Source: Scolanthus callimorphus (lineage: Eukaryota > Cnidaria > Anthozoa > Actiniaria > Edwardsiidae). Taken from it: DNA of 64,000 nucleotides. Where the stretch lies: NCBI GenBank assembly GCA_033964015.1, contig CM066923.1:23386168-23450167 (forward strand). The letters run 5' to 3'. The position numbers and the translations under genes were made by a program. The notes under the pieces were generated by a model. It made no database searches. It was given only the letters and a program-made list of their open reading frames with translations, and was not told the origin of the DNA. This document shows positions 1 to 13,038 of this stretch, piece after piece; the stretch's first letter is position 1, and each line of letters begins with the position of its first letter.

Positions 1-1266
1 GAGGTTGAGCATGACATCGATAATTTGTCAAGGCCGAGGTTCCGAGGTTTGTGTTATCACACAAAAAACAGAAGACTTGACGATTATGGATTTCATGCGA
101 AAACCGAATCCAATAATTGTTTTATTGTTCATTGTCTGACACAATTTTAATTTCTTGAGTCGAACACGTAACAAAGCGAGCAGCCATCGTGAAAAGAAAA
201 GAAACAAAAAATTTGCCGGGTTGTTGTAATTTCACACAAAATACCGCTGAAATAACTTGCAGGCTCGGTGCAATAACCTGTACAGACAAGTGTTTCCGCT
301 GAAAATAGCACGGGTTCGGTCAAATAACCTCTACAGACAACTGTTCCCGCTTAAAATATTGCAGGCCAATCAGAAAACGATTACTGAGTACAACAAATGT
401 CCGTAATTCGCACATGTCAAAGATGACGATAATGCCCACTATCACGAAATTCATCAAATCGACATTTTTTTCACAGAATCGTTTATATAATACGCGCGCT
501 TGAAAAGGATGGTCTTTATATTAGTTTTTTTTATTAGTCCTTTCCGTGATGAATATAATTCTATTCAAGGATTTGTAACACGAAATTTCGGCACCTTCTG
601 GTCACGTAGTTCTCGAGATATCGCCAAAGCTATTTATGTCACGCAACACCAGTCACGTATTTTTAACTTGCCGTATTTCACTCGATTTGCACCGTTCTTA
701 CCCTTTTTGCACGTCAGTATGTTATAAAAGTTCACATCTTACCATTCTGATACTATTCTTATAATTTGGATTGAAAATAGCGTCGTTTTGGAGACCCGAT
801 TAATCTGCTGGGGCTCCAATATGGCGGCTCCATACAATTACTGTACAAAATGGCGCACATTCACTTGCTAATATCTCGCTCGGAAAGTGACCAATCGGCC
901 TAAAATTTACCCAGGAAACATAATTTTGTATATTCTTTATAATTCTATTAGGCATTCAGTGTTTAGAAATTAGTTTAGAGAATTAAATTTCGTCACGTGA
1001 CAAGTGAAAACCAAGAATGGAAACTAGTTCACCAAACTTTATCCGAATTTTCTGCTACTCATCAATGGCGACATGCAACTGAATCCTGGACCTATTCCGC
1101 GCATAAAATGTCTGTTCTACGCCCCGCCTTTGGCCGGGAAAATTTTCAAAGAATGTTCTGCTGGAAAACTTCTGTGCTGTTCCTGCATTGTTGGCAATAA
1201 GCGTGTCGCCTTTCTAGAGGTTGACAGAGCTCTCGTAACCAATACTTACGGTGTTTATTCACATTA
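1..1266. other. No gene recognised; dispersed repeat fragments
   Basis: No credible coding region is seen. The first ~165 bases (starting GAGGTTGAGCATGACATCG) recur in diverged form at 51558-51690, so this is a dispersed repeat. About 405-495 (GATAATGCCCACTATC, then GTTTATATAAT) matches parts of the repeats at 11517-11710 and 26012-26205. The remainder is unassigned AT-rich sequence. Confidence 0.6.
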
Positions 1267-1486
1267 TTTACTTTTGCCGCGAGTAATTTTGTTTGTCGTG
1301 AGTAATTTGCTTTTGCCGTGAACAATTTACTTTTGCCGTGAGCAATTTGTTTTTTGCTGCGAGTTTTGTTTTTGCCGTGAGCAAATTGTTTTTTGCCGTA
1401 ATTTGTTTTTTTTTTTTCGTGAGCAATTTGTTTTTGCCGTGAGCAGTTTGTTTTTTGTCGTGAGCAATTTCTTTTTGCCGTGATAC
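1267..1486. repeat. Minisatellite, ~20 bp unit
   Basis: About ten degenerate head-to-tail copies of a unit like TTTTGCCGTGAGCAATTTG. The overlapping minus-strand frames rich in Lys-Gln-Ile-Ala-His are products of the repeat and not genes. Confidence 0.85.
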
Positions 1487-1616
1487 TTGTGGCCCACACT
1501 CTTGGTGCAGTAAGTTTGTTTTTGCAAAACTTGAACGAGAGCGAAAAGAAACACGCCCTAATATGTATCGATGTCTCGTGACAAACGAGAGCAAGTTAAA
1601 ATTCGCGTGTTTAGTA

Positions 1617-2944
1617 CAGGGTCCTGAAGGGGGGTCCCAATCCCGTTTCCCGGCCGTTTTTTTCGCAAATTCCCGTTCCCAGTAGGTAAAATCCCATTCC
1701 CGATAGGACCAGTCGGTAATATCCCGGCGCACGAAAACTGTGATGTTAAAATTGAGATTCCTGCTTTTATCGGTACTACTTCTCTTGGTCCTGTAGATTT
1801 TATTGTCCATGCATCCCGCAAATGACGAAAATTGTTATTATTGCAAACAAAAGTGACGAATTACTATGCTTGTAATATCGATTTCTTTCCAACATAGTCT
1901 ATCACTATAAAAGCTTTTCGTGATCCCCCTATTTGAACTAATCGGATATTTTACAGGAATTTCTCTTCTGTTGCGCGTGAAGCGCGCCCTGTTTTAATTA
2001 ATAAACGAATTTCATCAAGCCTCAGAAAAAAGGTAGATGAACATTAATTGCATTTTTTGTGTATAGCAAATAAAGCCTGTAGTTTGTATTCTTCGTGCAC
2101 GACGCAAATGAGAAATCGTCATATTTGCGGCCGAACTGATGAATTTCTATGTTTGTATCGTCGATCTCACGCTCACTGGCTTCTTTCGAAGATAGTAATT
2201 GCTTCCCAGGCCAGTTTGTTTTTTCTCGCTAAGATACAAATGTTAATTCTTGTAACGGGCATTCCATTTAAACGGCACGAGCATACTGTCTTCGTTTGCG
2301 GGAAATCTCAAACGCATGCAATATTACATGTTTCTTCCGGATCCTTATGCGAAATTATTTACGTATTGAAAGAAAAGAACTACAAAAATTCAAATGATAT
2401 AGAAATTGCTGGAATAACTCCGCAGAAAATGTCTTGTGATCCCCCTTTCGGGGCTTCAGATTTCGAGAGTTCCCCCCTTTCGCTCACCCCAAAATGAAAT
2501 AATCCTCTGCTCCTATATATCTCGTCCTCAATTTTGAAACAAAAGATATATCATACGATCCTATTCAAAAAGTGGTTCCGCCGTTTTGAAAATGCCCATG
2601 CCAAGTTATCAAACCGTTTATCAAAACCTCGCAGATTCCGAGGGACCAAAAAAAGCAAAACGAGGGCCTTAATTTAGAATGGGCGAGAAGTGAAATTCTA
2701 TTTTCAGGTAGCCTGCTGTAAGGATACTCTAAACAGTCTTAAAATGCGAAAAATGGTATATATTGACGACTTTTTATTAGGATACACAGGATATACAAGG
2801 AGAGATTTGAAAAATCTCGTTCCCGTTGAAGCATCTTGATTCCCATTCCCGGTAGACAAATCCCATTCCCGGTAACCCAAATCCCGTTTTCCCGGCCTAA
2901 AAAAAGGCGAATCCCGGCTCCCGTTTTACCCCTTCAGGACCCTG
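1617..2944. mobile_element. Non-autonomous DNA transposon, CAGGG termini, hAT-like, 6-bp target duplication
   Basis: The ends are perfect inverted repeats: CAGGGTCCTGAAGGGG at the left and its complement at the right. TTAGTA stands directly on both sides (1611-1616 and 2945-2950) and occurs only once at this position in sister units of the array, so the boundary and target duplication are directly visible. Both subterminal regions carry degenerate copies of TCCCATTCCCGGTA, as expected of transposase-binding repeats. CAGGG ends suggest hAT, but hAT usually duplicates 8 bp, so the family is uncertain. No transposase is recognised. Confidence 0.8.
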
Positions 2945-4402
2945 TTAGTAAGAAAACACTGATTTGCTCGGCACAAACCTGAACTGTGATGTAGGCGGTT
3001 CTCAATCGTCTTTCCAAATGTCCGCGATAACCCGCAGCGTTTGAATGCTAACTAATGCCGCGTGGATTGATAATAAAGTAGTTGATTTTGATTGTCTTAA
3101 TGGCTGAGTAATTTTGATAATGTTACAACAAGTGCTGCATTGTGTTTGAGGTTGAAGTCAGGTAGGACAGGTATGGAACTATTAAGACAGACTTTTTGAG
3201 TGATTCGATCAACATGTGGTCAAAGTAACTAGACAGTGGACCGTCGATCTCTTACAAACCTAATGAAGCTCCAATAATAAAGCTTTATAATACGAACTCA
3301 AGTAATACACAGTTACGACCAACATATCGTTTGTAGTTTTCTCTTTTGTAACCTTTGTGGGCGTGGGCATTTACGGACAAACAATGTTTATTTACAAAGT
3401 ATGCTAGAATGACCTGACTTACAAACGCTATATATATTTTGGCTGGTGACAGAATTTCATTTATATCTAATTTAACTATGAAATAAAGTAAATAAAATAA
3501 ACTTGAGCCGTACTATTAGACAGTTTTAAAGAAAGCAGCGTTTAAAATGAAACTGCTCTAATTGTCTTTGCTTATAAAGTCCTAATTTTTAAATTAAAAT
3601 AGGCGTTCGACAACTAATTACCAAATTATCCCAAAAGCAACTTATTTTGAAATAAATTGATAGAAAAATTGAGATCTTTTTGAAGAGGCCTTTTATGTGT
3701 CTGCATTGAAATACCTGACATTGAGTTTGTTGCTTTCTAAGCAAGAGTGTGATTTGCTTTTAGGGTTGTGTTTTGTAGGGTAACCATGCATACGTCACCT
3801 TAACTCCAGAGAATCGCTTTCCAGGTTGTTTGTTTGCCGGGAAATGATGCGTGTCCACGTTTCCGTCTTTTTTTGCGCTTCAGGAAATTTTGGAAAAAAT
3901 GTTTTGGCGAGTAGCCTAAACAGGAATTATTGTGTCTTTAACTAGTACACAGGGTAATAAAATTATTCGTCGCAGAGTCCTGCTGTTGTAACAAAACAAA
4001 AAGAGGATTTAGCCGGCACCTGCCGATCGGTATCGTTGTCTCAGCGGAAAATAAACTTCGGGCGTGGTAAGCCATAGTCTCTGGACACTTCTTTGGAATA
4101 ATAGTCTGCTTTCCATAGGAGAAATTTATCTTCTCGTGTTCAAAGTTGATATCTCATTCACTCGCCCCACGCGCCCATGTATTATTCACTAACAAAAGTT
4201 AGATTTTCTAGCCGTGATTCCTTCTATTTCGACTACATGTCGCTTTGCATGCAACTAACACCTTGTACAATTTATTATGACAATAAAGAAATTGATAGAT
4301 TTTATGGTCTTTATGGCTCAGTAATTTTGACAATGTTACAACACGGTTGGTAGTGTTTAGGAAATAATTTGCTGTGTTGCTAACTTGCTGCGAAATCACA
4401 CT

Positions 4403-4523
4403 GTAAGAACGTACTACTAGCTGATCATTTTGACCAACATAATTGGTAATCTCTGACTCAAATGATGGTGAAATTGAGCCAGAGATGACGAAATTTTTGA
4501 TCAAAATGACCAGTACGTTCTAA
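4403..4523. repeat. Imperfect ~115 bp inverted repeat at the unit boundary
   Basis: Arms read AGAACGTACT...TGATCATTTTGACC on the left and its near complement ending GATCAAAATGACCAGTACGT on the right, with a second stem formed by ATCTCTGACTCAAATGATGG and its partner. The same fold-back occurs at each unit junction of the array, and in two units it is split by the Harbinger-like insertion. Confidence 0.7.
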
Positions 4524-6070
4524 ATATGTATAGAGGTCTCGTGACAAACGAGAGCAAGTTAAAATTCGCGTGTTTAGTAAGAAAACACTGATTTGCTCGG
4601 CACAAACCTGAACTGTGATGTAGGCGGTTCTCAATCGTCTTTCCAAATGTCCGCGATAACCCGCAGCGTTTGAATGCTAACTAATGCCGCGTGGATTGAT
4701 AATAAAGTAGTTGATTTTGAATGTCTTTATGGCTGAGTAATTTTGATAATGTTACAACAAGTGCTGCATTGTGTTTGAGGTTGAAGTCAGGTAGGACAGG
4801 TATGGAACTATTAAGACAGACTTTTTGAGTGATTCGATCAACATGTGGTCAAAGTAACTAGACAGTGGACCGTCGATCTCTTACAAACCTAATGAAGCTC
4901 CAATAATAAAGCTTTTTATAATACGAACTCAAGTAATACACAGTTACGACCAACATATCGTTTGTAGTTTTCTCTTTTGTAACCTTTGTGGGCGTGGGCA
5001 TTTACGGACAAACAATGTTTATTTACAAAGTATGCCAGAATGACCTGACTTAAAAACGCTATATATTTTGGCTGGTGGCAGAATTTCATTTATATCTAAT
5101 TTAACTATGAAATAAAGGAAATAAAATAAACTTGAGCCGTACTATTAGACGGTTTTAAAGAAAGCAGCGTTTAAAATGAAACTGCTCTAATTGTCTTTGC
5201 TTATAAAGTCCTAATTTTTAAATTAAAATAGGCGTTTGACAACTAATTACCAAATTATCCCAAAAGCAACTTGTTTTGAAATAAATTGATGGAAAATTGA
5301 GATATTTTTGAAGAGGCCTTTTATGTGTATGCATTGAAATACCTGACATTGAGTTCATTGCTTTCTAAGCAAGACTGTGATTTGCTTTTAGAGTTGTGTT
5401 TTGTAGGGTAACCATGCATACGTCACCTTAACTCCAGAGAATCGCTTTCCAGGTTGTTTGTTTGCCGGGAAATGAAGCGGTGTCCACGTTTCCGTCTTTT
5501 TTTGCGCTTCAGGAAATTTTGGAAAAAATGTTTTGGCGAGTAGCCTAAACAGGAATTATTGTGTCTTTAACTAGTACACAGGGTAATAAAATTATTCGTC
5601 GCAGAGTCCTGCTGTTGTAACAAAACAAAAAGAGGATTTAGCCGGCACCTGCCGATTGGTATCGTTGTCTCTGCAGAAAATAAACTTCGGGCGTGTAAGC
5701 CATAGTCTCTGGACACTTCTTTGGAATAATAGTCTGCTTTCCATAGGAGAAATTTATCTTCTCGTGTTCAAAGTTGATATCTCATTCATTCGCCCCACGC
5801 GCCCATGTATTATTCACTAATAAAAGTTAGATTTTCTAGCCGTGATTCCTTCTATTTCGACTACATGTCGCTTTGCATGCAACTAACACCTTGTACAATT
5901 TATTATGACAATAAAGAAATTGATAGATTTTATGGTCTTTATGGCTCAGTAATTTTGACAATGTTACAACACGGTTGGTAGTGTTTAGGAAATAATTTGC
6001 TGTGTTGCTAACTTGCTGCGAAATCACACTGTAAGGACGTACCACTAGCTGATCATTTTGACCAACATAA

Positions 6071-6452
6071 TGCACTAGTCATCTGCTTCCACCGACCCGC
6101 AGTGGTTTGTCTTGTATTCTTGCCCCGATCCCCAGGGAGTTTACTTCAAATTTGTTATGACTCAGATAACCGGTCGGGGGAATGGCGGGGGGAACAAACA
6201 CCTGTCTTTTTCATTTCGGCAAAGACACTACTGGTTTTGATAGTATTAGGAAAGTTTCTTGTATCGATCTTGTGGAGGGTGGAATTTGTCCCTTGGGTGT
6301 AGGAAATGTTTCCCCGGGGTGTAGGGAATTTGCCAAGGCGTTCTCCCCTGGTAGGCGGTGGAATTATTTCAAATTTGACAACATCTGCATGTTTCATATT
6401 CCCCTGCTATGTCGCGGGGGTTGGGGGTCGGTGGAAACAAATGACTAGTGCA
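6071..6452. mobile_element. Harbinger-like MITE, TAA target duplication (copy A)
   Basis: Termini TGCACTAGTCAT...ATGACTAGTGCA form inverted repeats of roughly 44 bp. TAA flanks the insertion at 6068-6070 and 6453-6455. Array units near 4440 and 10100 lack the insertion and have a single TAA (CCAACATAATTGG), giving true empty sites. A 3-bp TAA/TTA duplication is typical of the PIF/Harbinger superfamily. Copy A is 382 bp and lacks about 47 bp present in copy B near its left end. Confidence 0.88.
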
Positions 6453-8053
6453 TAATTGGTAATCTCTGACTCAAATGATGGTGAAATTGAGCCCGAGATG
6501 ACGAAATTTTTGATCAAAATGACCAGTACATTCTAATATGTATAGAGGTCTCGTGACAAACGAGAGCAAGTTAAAATTCGCGTGTTTAGTAAGAAAACAC
6601 TGATTTGCTCGGCACAAACCTGAACTGTGATGTAGGCGGTTCTCAATCGTCTTTCCAAATGTCCGCGATAACCCGCAGCGTTTGAATGCTAACTAATGCC
6701 GCGTGGATTGATAATAAAGTAGTTGATTTTGATTGTCTTAATGGCTGAGTAATTTTGATAATGTTACAACAAGTGCTGCATTGTGTTTGAGGTTGAAGTC
6801 AGGTAGGACAGGTATGGAACTATTAAGACAGACTTTTTGAGTGATTCGATCAACATGTGGTCAAAGTAACTAGACAGTGCAGGACCGTCGATCTCTTACA
6901 AACCTAATGAAGCTACGAACTCATGTAATACACAGTTACGACCAACATATCGTTTGTAGTTTTCTCTTTTGTAACCTTTGTGGGCGTGGGCATTTACGGA
7001 CAAACAATGTTTATTTACAAAGTATGCTAGAATGACCTGACTTACAAACGCTATATATTTTGGCTGGTGACAGAATTTCATTTATATCTAATTTAACTAT
7101 GAAATAAAGTAATAGAATAAACGTGGGCCGTTCTATTAGACAGCTTTAAAGAAAGCAGCGTTTAAAATGAAACTGCTCTAATTGTCCTTGCTTATAAAGT
7201 CCTAATTTAATAGGCGTTTGACAACTAATTACCAAATTATCCCAAAAGCAACTTATTTTGAAATAAATTGATGGAAAATTGAGATCTTTTTGAAGAGGCC
7301 TTTTATGTGTCTGCATTGAAATACCTGACATTGAGTTCATTGCTTTCTAAGCAAGACTGTGATTTGCTTTTAGAGTTGTGTTTTGTAGGGTAAACCATGC
7401 ATACGTCACCTTAACTCCAGAGAATCGCTTTCCAGGTTGTTTGTTTGCCGGGAAATGAAGCGGTGTCCACGTTTCCGTCTTTTTTTGCGCTTCAGGAAAT
7501 TTTGGAAAAAATGTTTTGGCGAGTAGCCTAAACAGGAATTATTGTGTCTTTAACTAGTACACAGGGTAATAAAATTATTCGTCGCAGAGTCCTGCTGTTG
7601 TAACAAAACAAAAAGAGGATTTAGCCGGCACCTGCCGATTGGTATCGTTGTCTCAGCAGAAAATAAACTTCGGGCGTGTAAGCCATAGTCTCTGGACACT
7701 TCTTTGGAATAATAGTCTGCTTTCCATAGGAGAAATTTATCTTCTCGTGTTCAAAGTTGATATCTCATTCATTCTCCCCACGCGCCCATGTATTATTCAC
7801 TAATAAAAGTTAGATTTTCTAGCCGTGATTCCTTCTATTTCGACTACATGTCGCTTTGCATGCAACTAACACCTTGTACAATTTATTATGACAATAAAGA
7901 AATTGATAGATTTTATGGTCTTTATGGCTCAGTAATTTTGACAATGTTACAACACGGTTGGTAGTGTTTAGGAAATAATTTGCTGTGTTGCTAACTTGCT
8001 GCGAAATCACACTGTAAGGACGTACCACTAGCTGATCATTTTGACCAACATAA

Positions 8054-8482
8054 TGCACTAGTCATTTGCTTCCACCAACCCCCAACCCCCGCGACATGCG
8101 GGGATTTTGCCAGGCAATAGTGGGGGAAATATCAGTGGTTTGTCTTGTATTCTTGCCCCGATCCCCAGGGAGTTTACTTCAAATTTGTTACGACTCAGAT
8201 AACCGGTCGGGGGAATGGCGGGGGAAACAAAACACCTGTCTTTTTCATTTCGGCAAAGACACTACTGGTTTTGATAGTATTAGGAAAGTTTCTTGTATCG
8301 ATCTTGTGGAGGGTGGAATTTGTCCCTTGGGTGTAGGAAATGTTTCCCCGGGGTGTAGGGAATTTGCCAAGGCGTTCTCCCCTGGTAGGCGGTGGAATTA
8401 TTTAAAATTTGACAACATCTGTTTCATATTCCCCTGCTATGTCGCGGGGGTTGGGGGTCGGTGGAAACAAATGACTAGTGCA
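8054..8482. mobile_element. Harbinger-like MITE, TAA target duplication (copy B)
   Basis: This copy has the same element, insertion point and TAA duplication as copy A, in the neighbouring array unit; it is 429 bp and keeps the longer left inverted repeat. The identical insertion site shows that the element was copied together with the host unit and did not insert twice. Confidence 0.88.
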
Positions 8483-11400
8483 TAATTGGTAATCTCTGAC
8501 TCAAATGATGGTGAAATTGAGCCCGAGATGACGAAATTTTTGATCAAAATGACCAGTACGTTCTAATATGTATAGAGGTCTCGTGACAAACGAGAGCAAG
8601 TTAAAATTCGCGTGTTTAGTAAGAAAACACTGATTTGCTCGGCACAAACCTGAACTGTGATGTAGGCGGTTCTCAATCGTCTTTCCAAATGTCCGCGATA
8701 ACCCGCAGTGTTTGAATGCTAACTAATGCCGCGTGGATTGATAATAAAGTAGTTGATTTTGAATTTCTTTATGGCTGAGTAATTTTGATAATGTTACAAC
8801 AAGTGCTGCATTGTGTTTGAGGTTGAAGTCAGGTAGGACAGGTATGGAATTATTAAGACAGATTTTTTGAGTGATTCGATCAACATGTGGTCAAAGTAAC
8901 TAGACAGTGGACCGTCGATCTCTTACAAACCTAATGAAGCTCCAATAATAAAGCTTTATAATACGAACTCAAGTAATACACAGTTACGACCAACATATCG
9001 TTTGTAGTTTTCTCTTTTGTAACCTTTGTGGGCGTGGGCATGGACAAACAATGTTTATTTACAAAGTATGCTAGAATGACCTGACTTACAAACGCTATAT
9101 ATTTTGGCTGGTGGCAGAATTTATTTATATCTAATTTAACTATGAAATAAAGTAAATAAAATAAACTTGAGCCGTACTATTAGACGGCTTTAAAGAAAGC
9201 AGCGTTTAAAATGAAACTGCTCTAATTGTCTTTGCTTATAAAGTCCTAATTTTTAAATTAAAATAGGCGTTTGACAACTAATTTACCAAATTATCCCAAA
9301 AGCAACTTATTTTGAAATTGATGGAAAATTGAGATCTTTTTGAAGAGGCCTTTTATGTGTCTGCATTGAAATACCTGACATTGAGTTCATTGCTTTCTAA
9401 GCAAGACTGTGATTTGCTTTTAGAGTTGTGTTTTGTAGGGTAACCATGCATACGTCACCTTAACTCCAGAGAATCGCTTTCCAGGTTGTTTGTTTGCCGG
9501 GAAATGAAGCGGTGTCCACGTTTCCGTCTTTTTTGCGCTTCAGGAAATTTTGGAAAAAATGTTTTGGCGAGTAGCCTAAACAGGAATTATTGTGTCTTTA
9601 ACTAGTACACAGGGTAATAAAATTATTCGTCGCAGAGTCCTGCTGTTGTAACATAACAAAAAGAGGATTTAGCCGGCACCTGCCGATTGGTATCGTTGTG
9701 TCTCAGCAGAAAATAAACTTCGGGCGTGGTAAGCCATAGTCTCTGGACACTTCTTTGGAATAATAGTCTGCTTTCCATAGGAGAAATTTATCTTCTCGTG
9801 TTCAAAGTTGATATCTCATTCATTCGCCCCACGCGCCCATGTATTATTCACTAACAAAAGTTAGATTTTCTAGCCGTGATTCCTTCTATTTCGACTACAT
9901 GTCGCTTTGCATGCAACTAACACCTTGTACAATTTATTATGACAATAAAGAAATTGATAGATTTTATGGTCTTTATGGCTCAGTAATTTTGACAATGTTA
10001 CAACACGGTTGGTAGTGTTTAGGAAATAATTTGCTGTGTTGCTAACTTGCTGCGAAATCACACTGTAAGAACGTACTACTAGCTGATCATTTTGACCAAC
10101 ATAATTGGTAATTTCTGACTCAAATGATGGTGAAATTGAGCCAGAGATGGCGAAATTTTTGATCAAAATGACCAGTACGTTCTAATATGTATCGAGGTCT
10201 CGTGACAAACGAGAGCAAGTTAAAATTCGCGTGTTTAGTAAGAAAACACTGATTTGCTCGGCACAAACCTGAACTGTGATGTAGGCGGTTCTCAATCGTC
10301 TTTCCAAATGTCCGCGATAACCCGCAGCGTTTGAATGCTAACTAATGCCGCGTGGATTGATAATAAAGTAGTTGATTTTGAATGTCTTTATGGCTGAGTA
10401 ATTTTGATAATGTTACAACAAGTGCTGCATTGTGTTTGAGGTTGAAGTCAGGTAGGACAGGTATGGAACTATTAAGACAGATTTTTTGAGTGATTCGATC
10501 AACATGTGGTCAAAGTAACTAGACAGTGGACCGTCGATCTCTTACAAACCTAATGAAGCTCCAATAAAGCTTTTTATAATACGAACTCAAGTAATACACA
10601 GTTACGACCAACATATCGTTTGTAGTTTTCTCTTTTGTAACCTTTGTGGGCGTGGGCATGGACAAACAATGTTTATTTACAAAGTATGCCAGAATGACCT
10701 GACTTAAAAACGCTATATATTTTGGCTGGTGGCAGAATTTCATTTATATCTAATTTAACTACGAAATAAAGTAATAGAATAAACGTGGGCCGTTCTATCA
10801 GACAGCTTTAAAGAAAGCAGCGTTTAAAATGAAACTAGATCTTGAGATCTTTTTGAAGAGGCCTTTTATGTGTCTGCATTGAAATACCTGACATTGAGTT
10901 CATTGCTTTCTATTAAGCAAGACTGTGATTTGCTTTTAGAGTTGTGTTTTGTAGGGTAACCATGCATACGTCACCTTAACTCCAGAGAATCGCTTTCCAG
11001 GTTGTTTGTTTGCCGGGGATTGATGCGGTGTCCACGTTTCCGTCTTTTTTGCGCTTCATGAAATTTTTGAAAATTTGTTTTGGCGAGTGCAGTCATATAA
11101 AGAAATTATTTTGTCTTTCGTTGTACACAGGGAAATAAAATTATTCGTCGTAGAGTCCTGCTGGGTCAACGAAACAAAAGGGATTTAGCCGGCACCTGCC
11201 GATCGGTATCAACACTGTCTCGGCGAAAATAAACTTCGGGCGTCGTTAGAATAAATCCTCACACTTCCCTGGATTGTCCTTTGGGGCGATGCCGTGTATA
11301 CTGGACAATGGTGATAGATTTAGTGTTGCCGATACTGCTGTGGTATCCAACCGGTTTAAAGTCACGAGACGTTTCTAACGGGTCCGATTAGGAGAGCTAT

Positions 11401-11516
11401 TTATGTTTATAATATAAACCAAGAAAGAATGACTTGAAAATGTTGGCTGTCATATTTGAAAAACCGACGTTTCGGCAATGCTGCCTTTTTGAAGGCTTTA
11501 CGACAGAGTATACTAA

Positions 11517-11710
11517 AGTGTTTTATCAGGATTTCAACCACTGAGAAATATCGTAATTCGAACGTGTTAAAAATCGCAATAGTACCAACTATCGCGAAAT
11601 TCACCAATTGAATTTTTTTCACAAAAAAGTTTATATAATAAACATATGTGGTGCTTGGAGACATTAATTTTATCTTCTCGTGTTCAAATTTCATATCTCA
11701 CTCATTCGCG
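11517..11710. repeat. Dispersed ~195 bp repeat
   Basis: It shares the ordered blocks CCACTGAGAAATATCGTAAT, GTTTATATAATA and ATCTTCTCGTGTTCAAAT with 26012-26205 and, in part, with 405-495. It lies between the end of the tandem array and the first palindrome-array element. Confidence 0.7.
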
Positions 11711-12406
11711 CTTGCTACTATAAAGTGCCACTAGTACCTAATTTGTCACTTCCACGAAATTCCACCAAATTCGGCACACAAGTACTAGCGGAGCTCCTGC
11801 GCGGGCCGAAGGCCCGCGCAAGCGGAGCACCATACCTAAGGAAATAACGTCTAGCATAACTATGGAGTTGATTTTCAAACGTCACGGGCTTTCTTGCTCA
11901 TTTTGCTTACGTTATTGACGGCGCCAAGTCAAATGATTAGGGCGTTGAAATGGTATCGCCTAAAAGATGAATGTGTCCAAGTTTGGTTGCCATAGGTTGT
12001 TCACTTCTTGAGATATGAATTTTTTTGTTTCTTCCTGGTATTAAAGGTATAGCGTACGTCCGTCCGGCGTCCGTCCGCCGTACGCGGAAACTCATGGGAG
12101 CCCTGTGGTATACTAAGAAAACAATTATTTCTCTTCAAGGTAACATGCTAAGACAACCAAACTTGGGATATTTTATCTGTGCTACCAGGGGGGTGCTGTA
12201 ACATGATCACGTGATGTGACGTCATCGATGACGTCATCAAAGAGAAAAAGAGTATATCTCTGGAAGGGATGAACCTCAGACAACCAAACTTGGGTGAAGT
12301 TATCTAAGTGGCAAGGGGGTGCAGCTGTATGGTCACGTGGTATGACGTCATCGATGACGTCATCATAGGAGAAAAAGAATATATCTCAGGAAGGGATAAA
12401 CCTCAG

Positions 12407-13038
12407 CATATCAAGCTTTTGCCCCACAAATGTTGCTCATAAGGCCGTGTCCCATATAAGGAAGTTACTTTCCTTATTTGGGAGATACGCGTGCTGTTGG
12501 GCTACCCTCGAGGTCAAAATCTCTAAACAAGCTCAAGTGGCTAACGTCTTTTATCCGTGATATTTTGTATCAAAAGCACACCAAAAAACATTGTGAATCG
12601 TAGTTGTAGTTTTCTTAAAAGGGCAAATCTAGGCTAAAATAGCGCTAAAAGTATCAAACCGGTTTCTTTCTATCGAAATTCATGAAATTTGCGTGAAGGA
12701 TCGGAAACGAAAATAATATCCCCTTGAGATGTAAAAGATAAAACAACCGCCTACATCAGATGAACAGCATCCTGACAGTTCAGAATTCTTCAACTGCATA
12801 TTTCTGCCTTTTACCACAGTTTCTCAATGTTGTAATATAATTTTTGTACTAACCATACCGTCATAAGATGAAATAATCTGTTCTTTTGAGTTTCCAGGGC
12901 AAAAAAGGAAAATTACGGCAGTTATTTCGGCGGGATACTAATAAACACACACTTGACCTACAAGTCACGTTATCTATAGTTCCTAGACTCCCAGAATTCT
13001 GGTCGAGCGGTTGAAATGAGCAACGAAAGCTTGATATG
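12407..13038. mobile_element. Element nested inside a monomer of element A
   Basis: Ends CATATCAAGCTTT and AAAGCTTGATATG are inverted repeats, with a second matching block GTTGCTCAT a little further in. The insertion interrupts the monomer phrase CCTCAG / ACAACCAAACTTGG exactly, and no target duplication is visible. The interior shows no recognised gene. Confidence 0.6.

Larger units (their letters stand above)
1562..11240. repeat. Tandem array of a ~1.6 kb unit (four full copies and a truncated fifth)
   Basis: The landmark TCTCGTGACAAACGAGAGCA, followed by GTAAGAAAACACTG, recurs near 1562, 4524, 6537, 8567 and 10185. After removing inserted elements the unit is about 1.60-1.63 kb. Copies are nearly identical, with scattered substitutions and small indels, so the duplication is recent. 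The fifth copy loses part of its middle near 10840 and fades out around 11240. Each unit also holds two diverged versions of an internal module (TGGCTGAGTAATTTTGATAA and TGGCTCAGTAATTTTGACAA), so the unit may itself derive from an older duplication. No known protein domain is seen, and the minus-strand open frame shared by the copies lacks an ATG. Confidence 0.93.

Noticed and set aside
1268..1810. Lys/Gln-rich minus-strand frame of ~180 codons
   Set aside because: It lies over the ~20 bp minisatellite and runs into the transposon end, so it is not a gene.
2048..2497. 149-codon plus-strand frame inside the CAGGG element, considered as a transposase remnant
   Set aside because: It opens with TTG, shows no DDE or zinc-finger motif I can recognise, and the element is too short for a hAT transposase.
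4208..4504. Open frame of ~98 codons on the minus strand repeated in the ~1.6 kb units (also 9870-10166, with shorter forms at 5836 and 7819)
   Set aside because: It starts with TTG and has no ATG inside. Its conservation is explained by the recent duplication of the whole unit, and the element insertions cut it without consequence.
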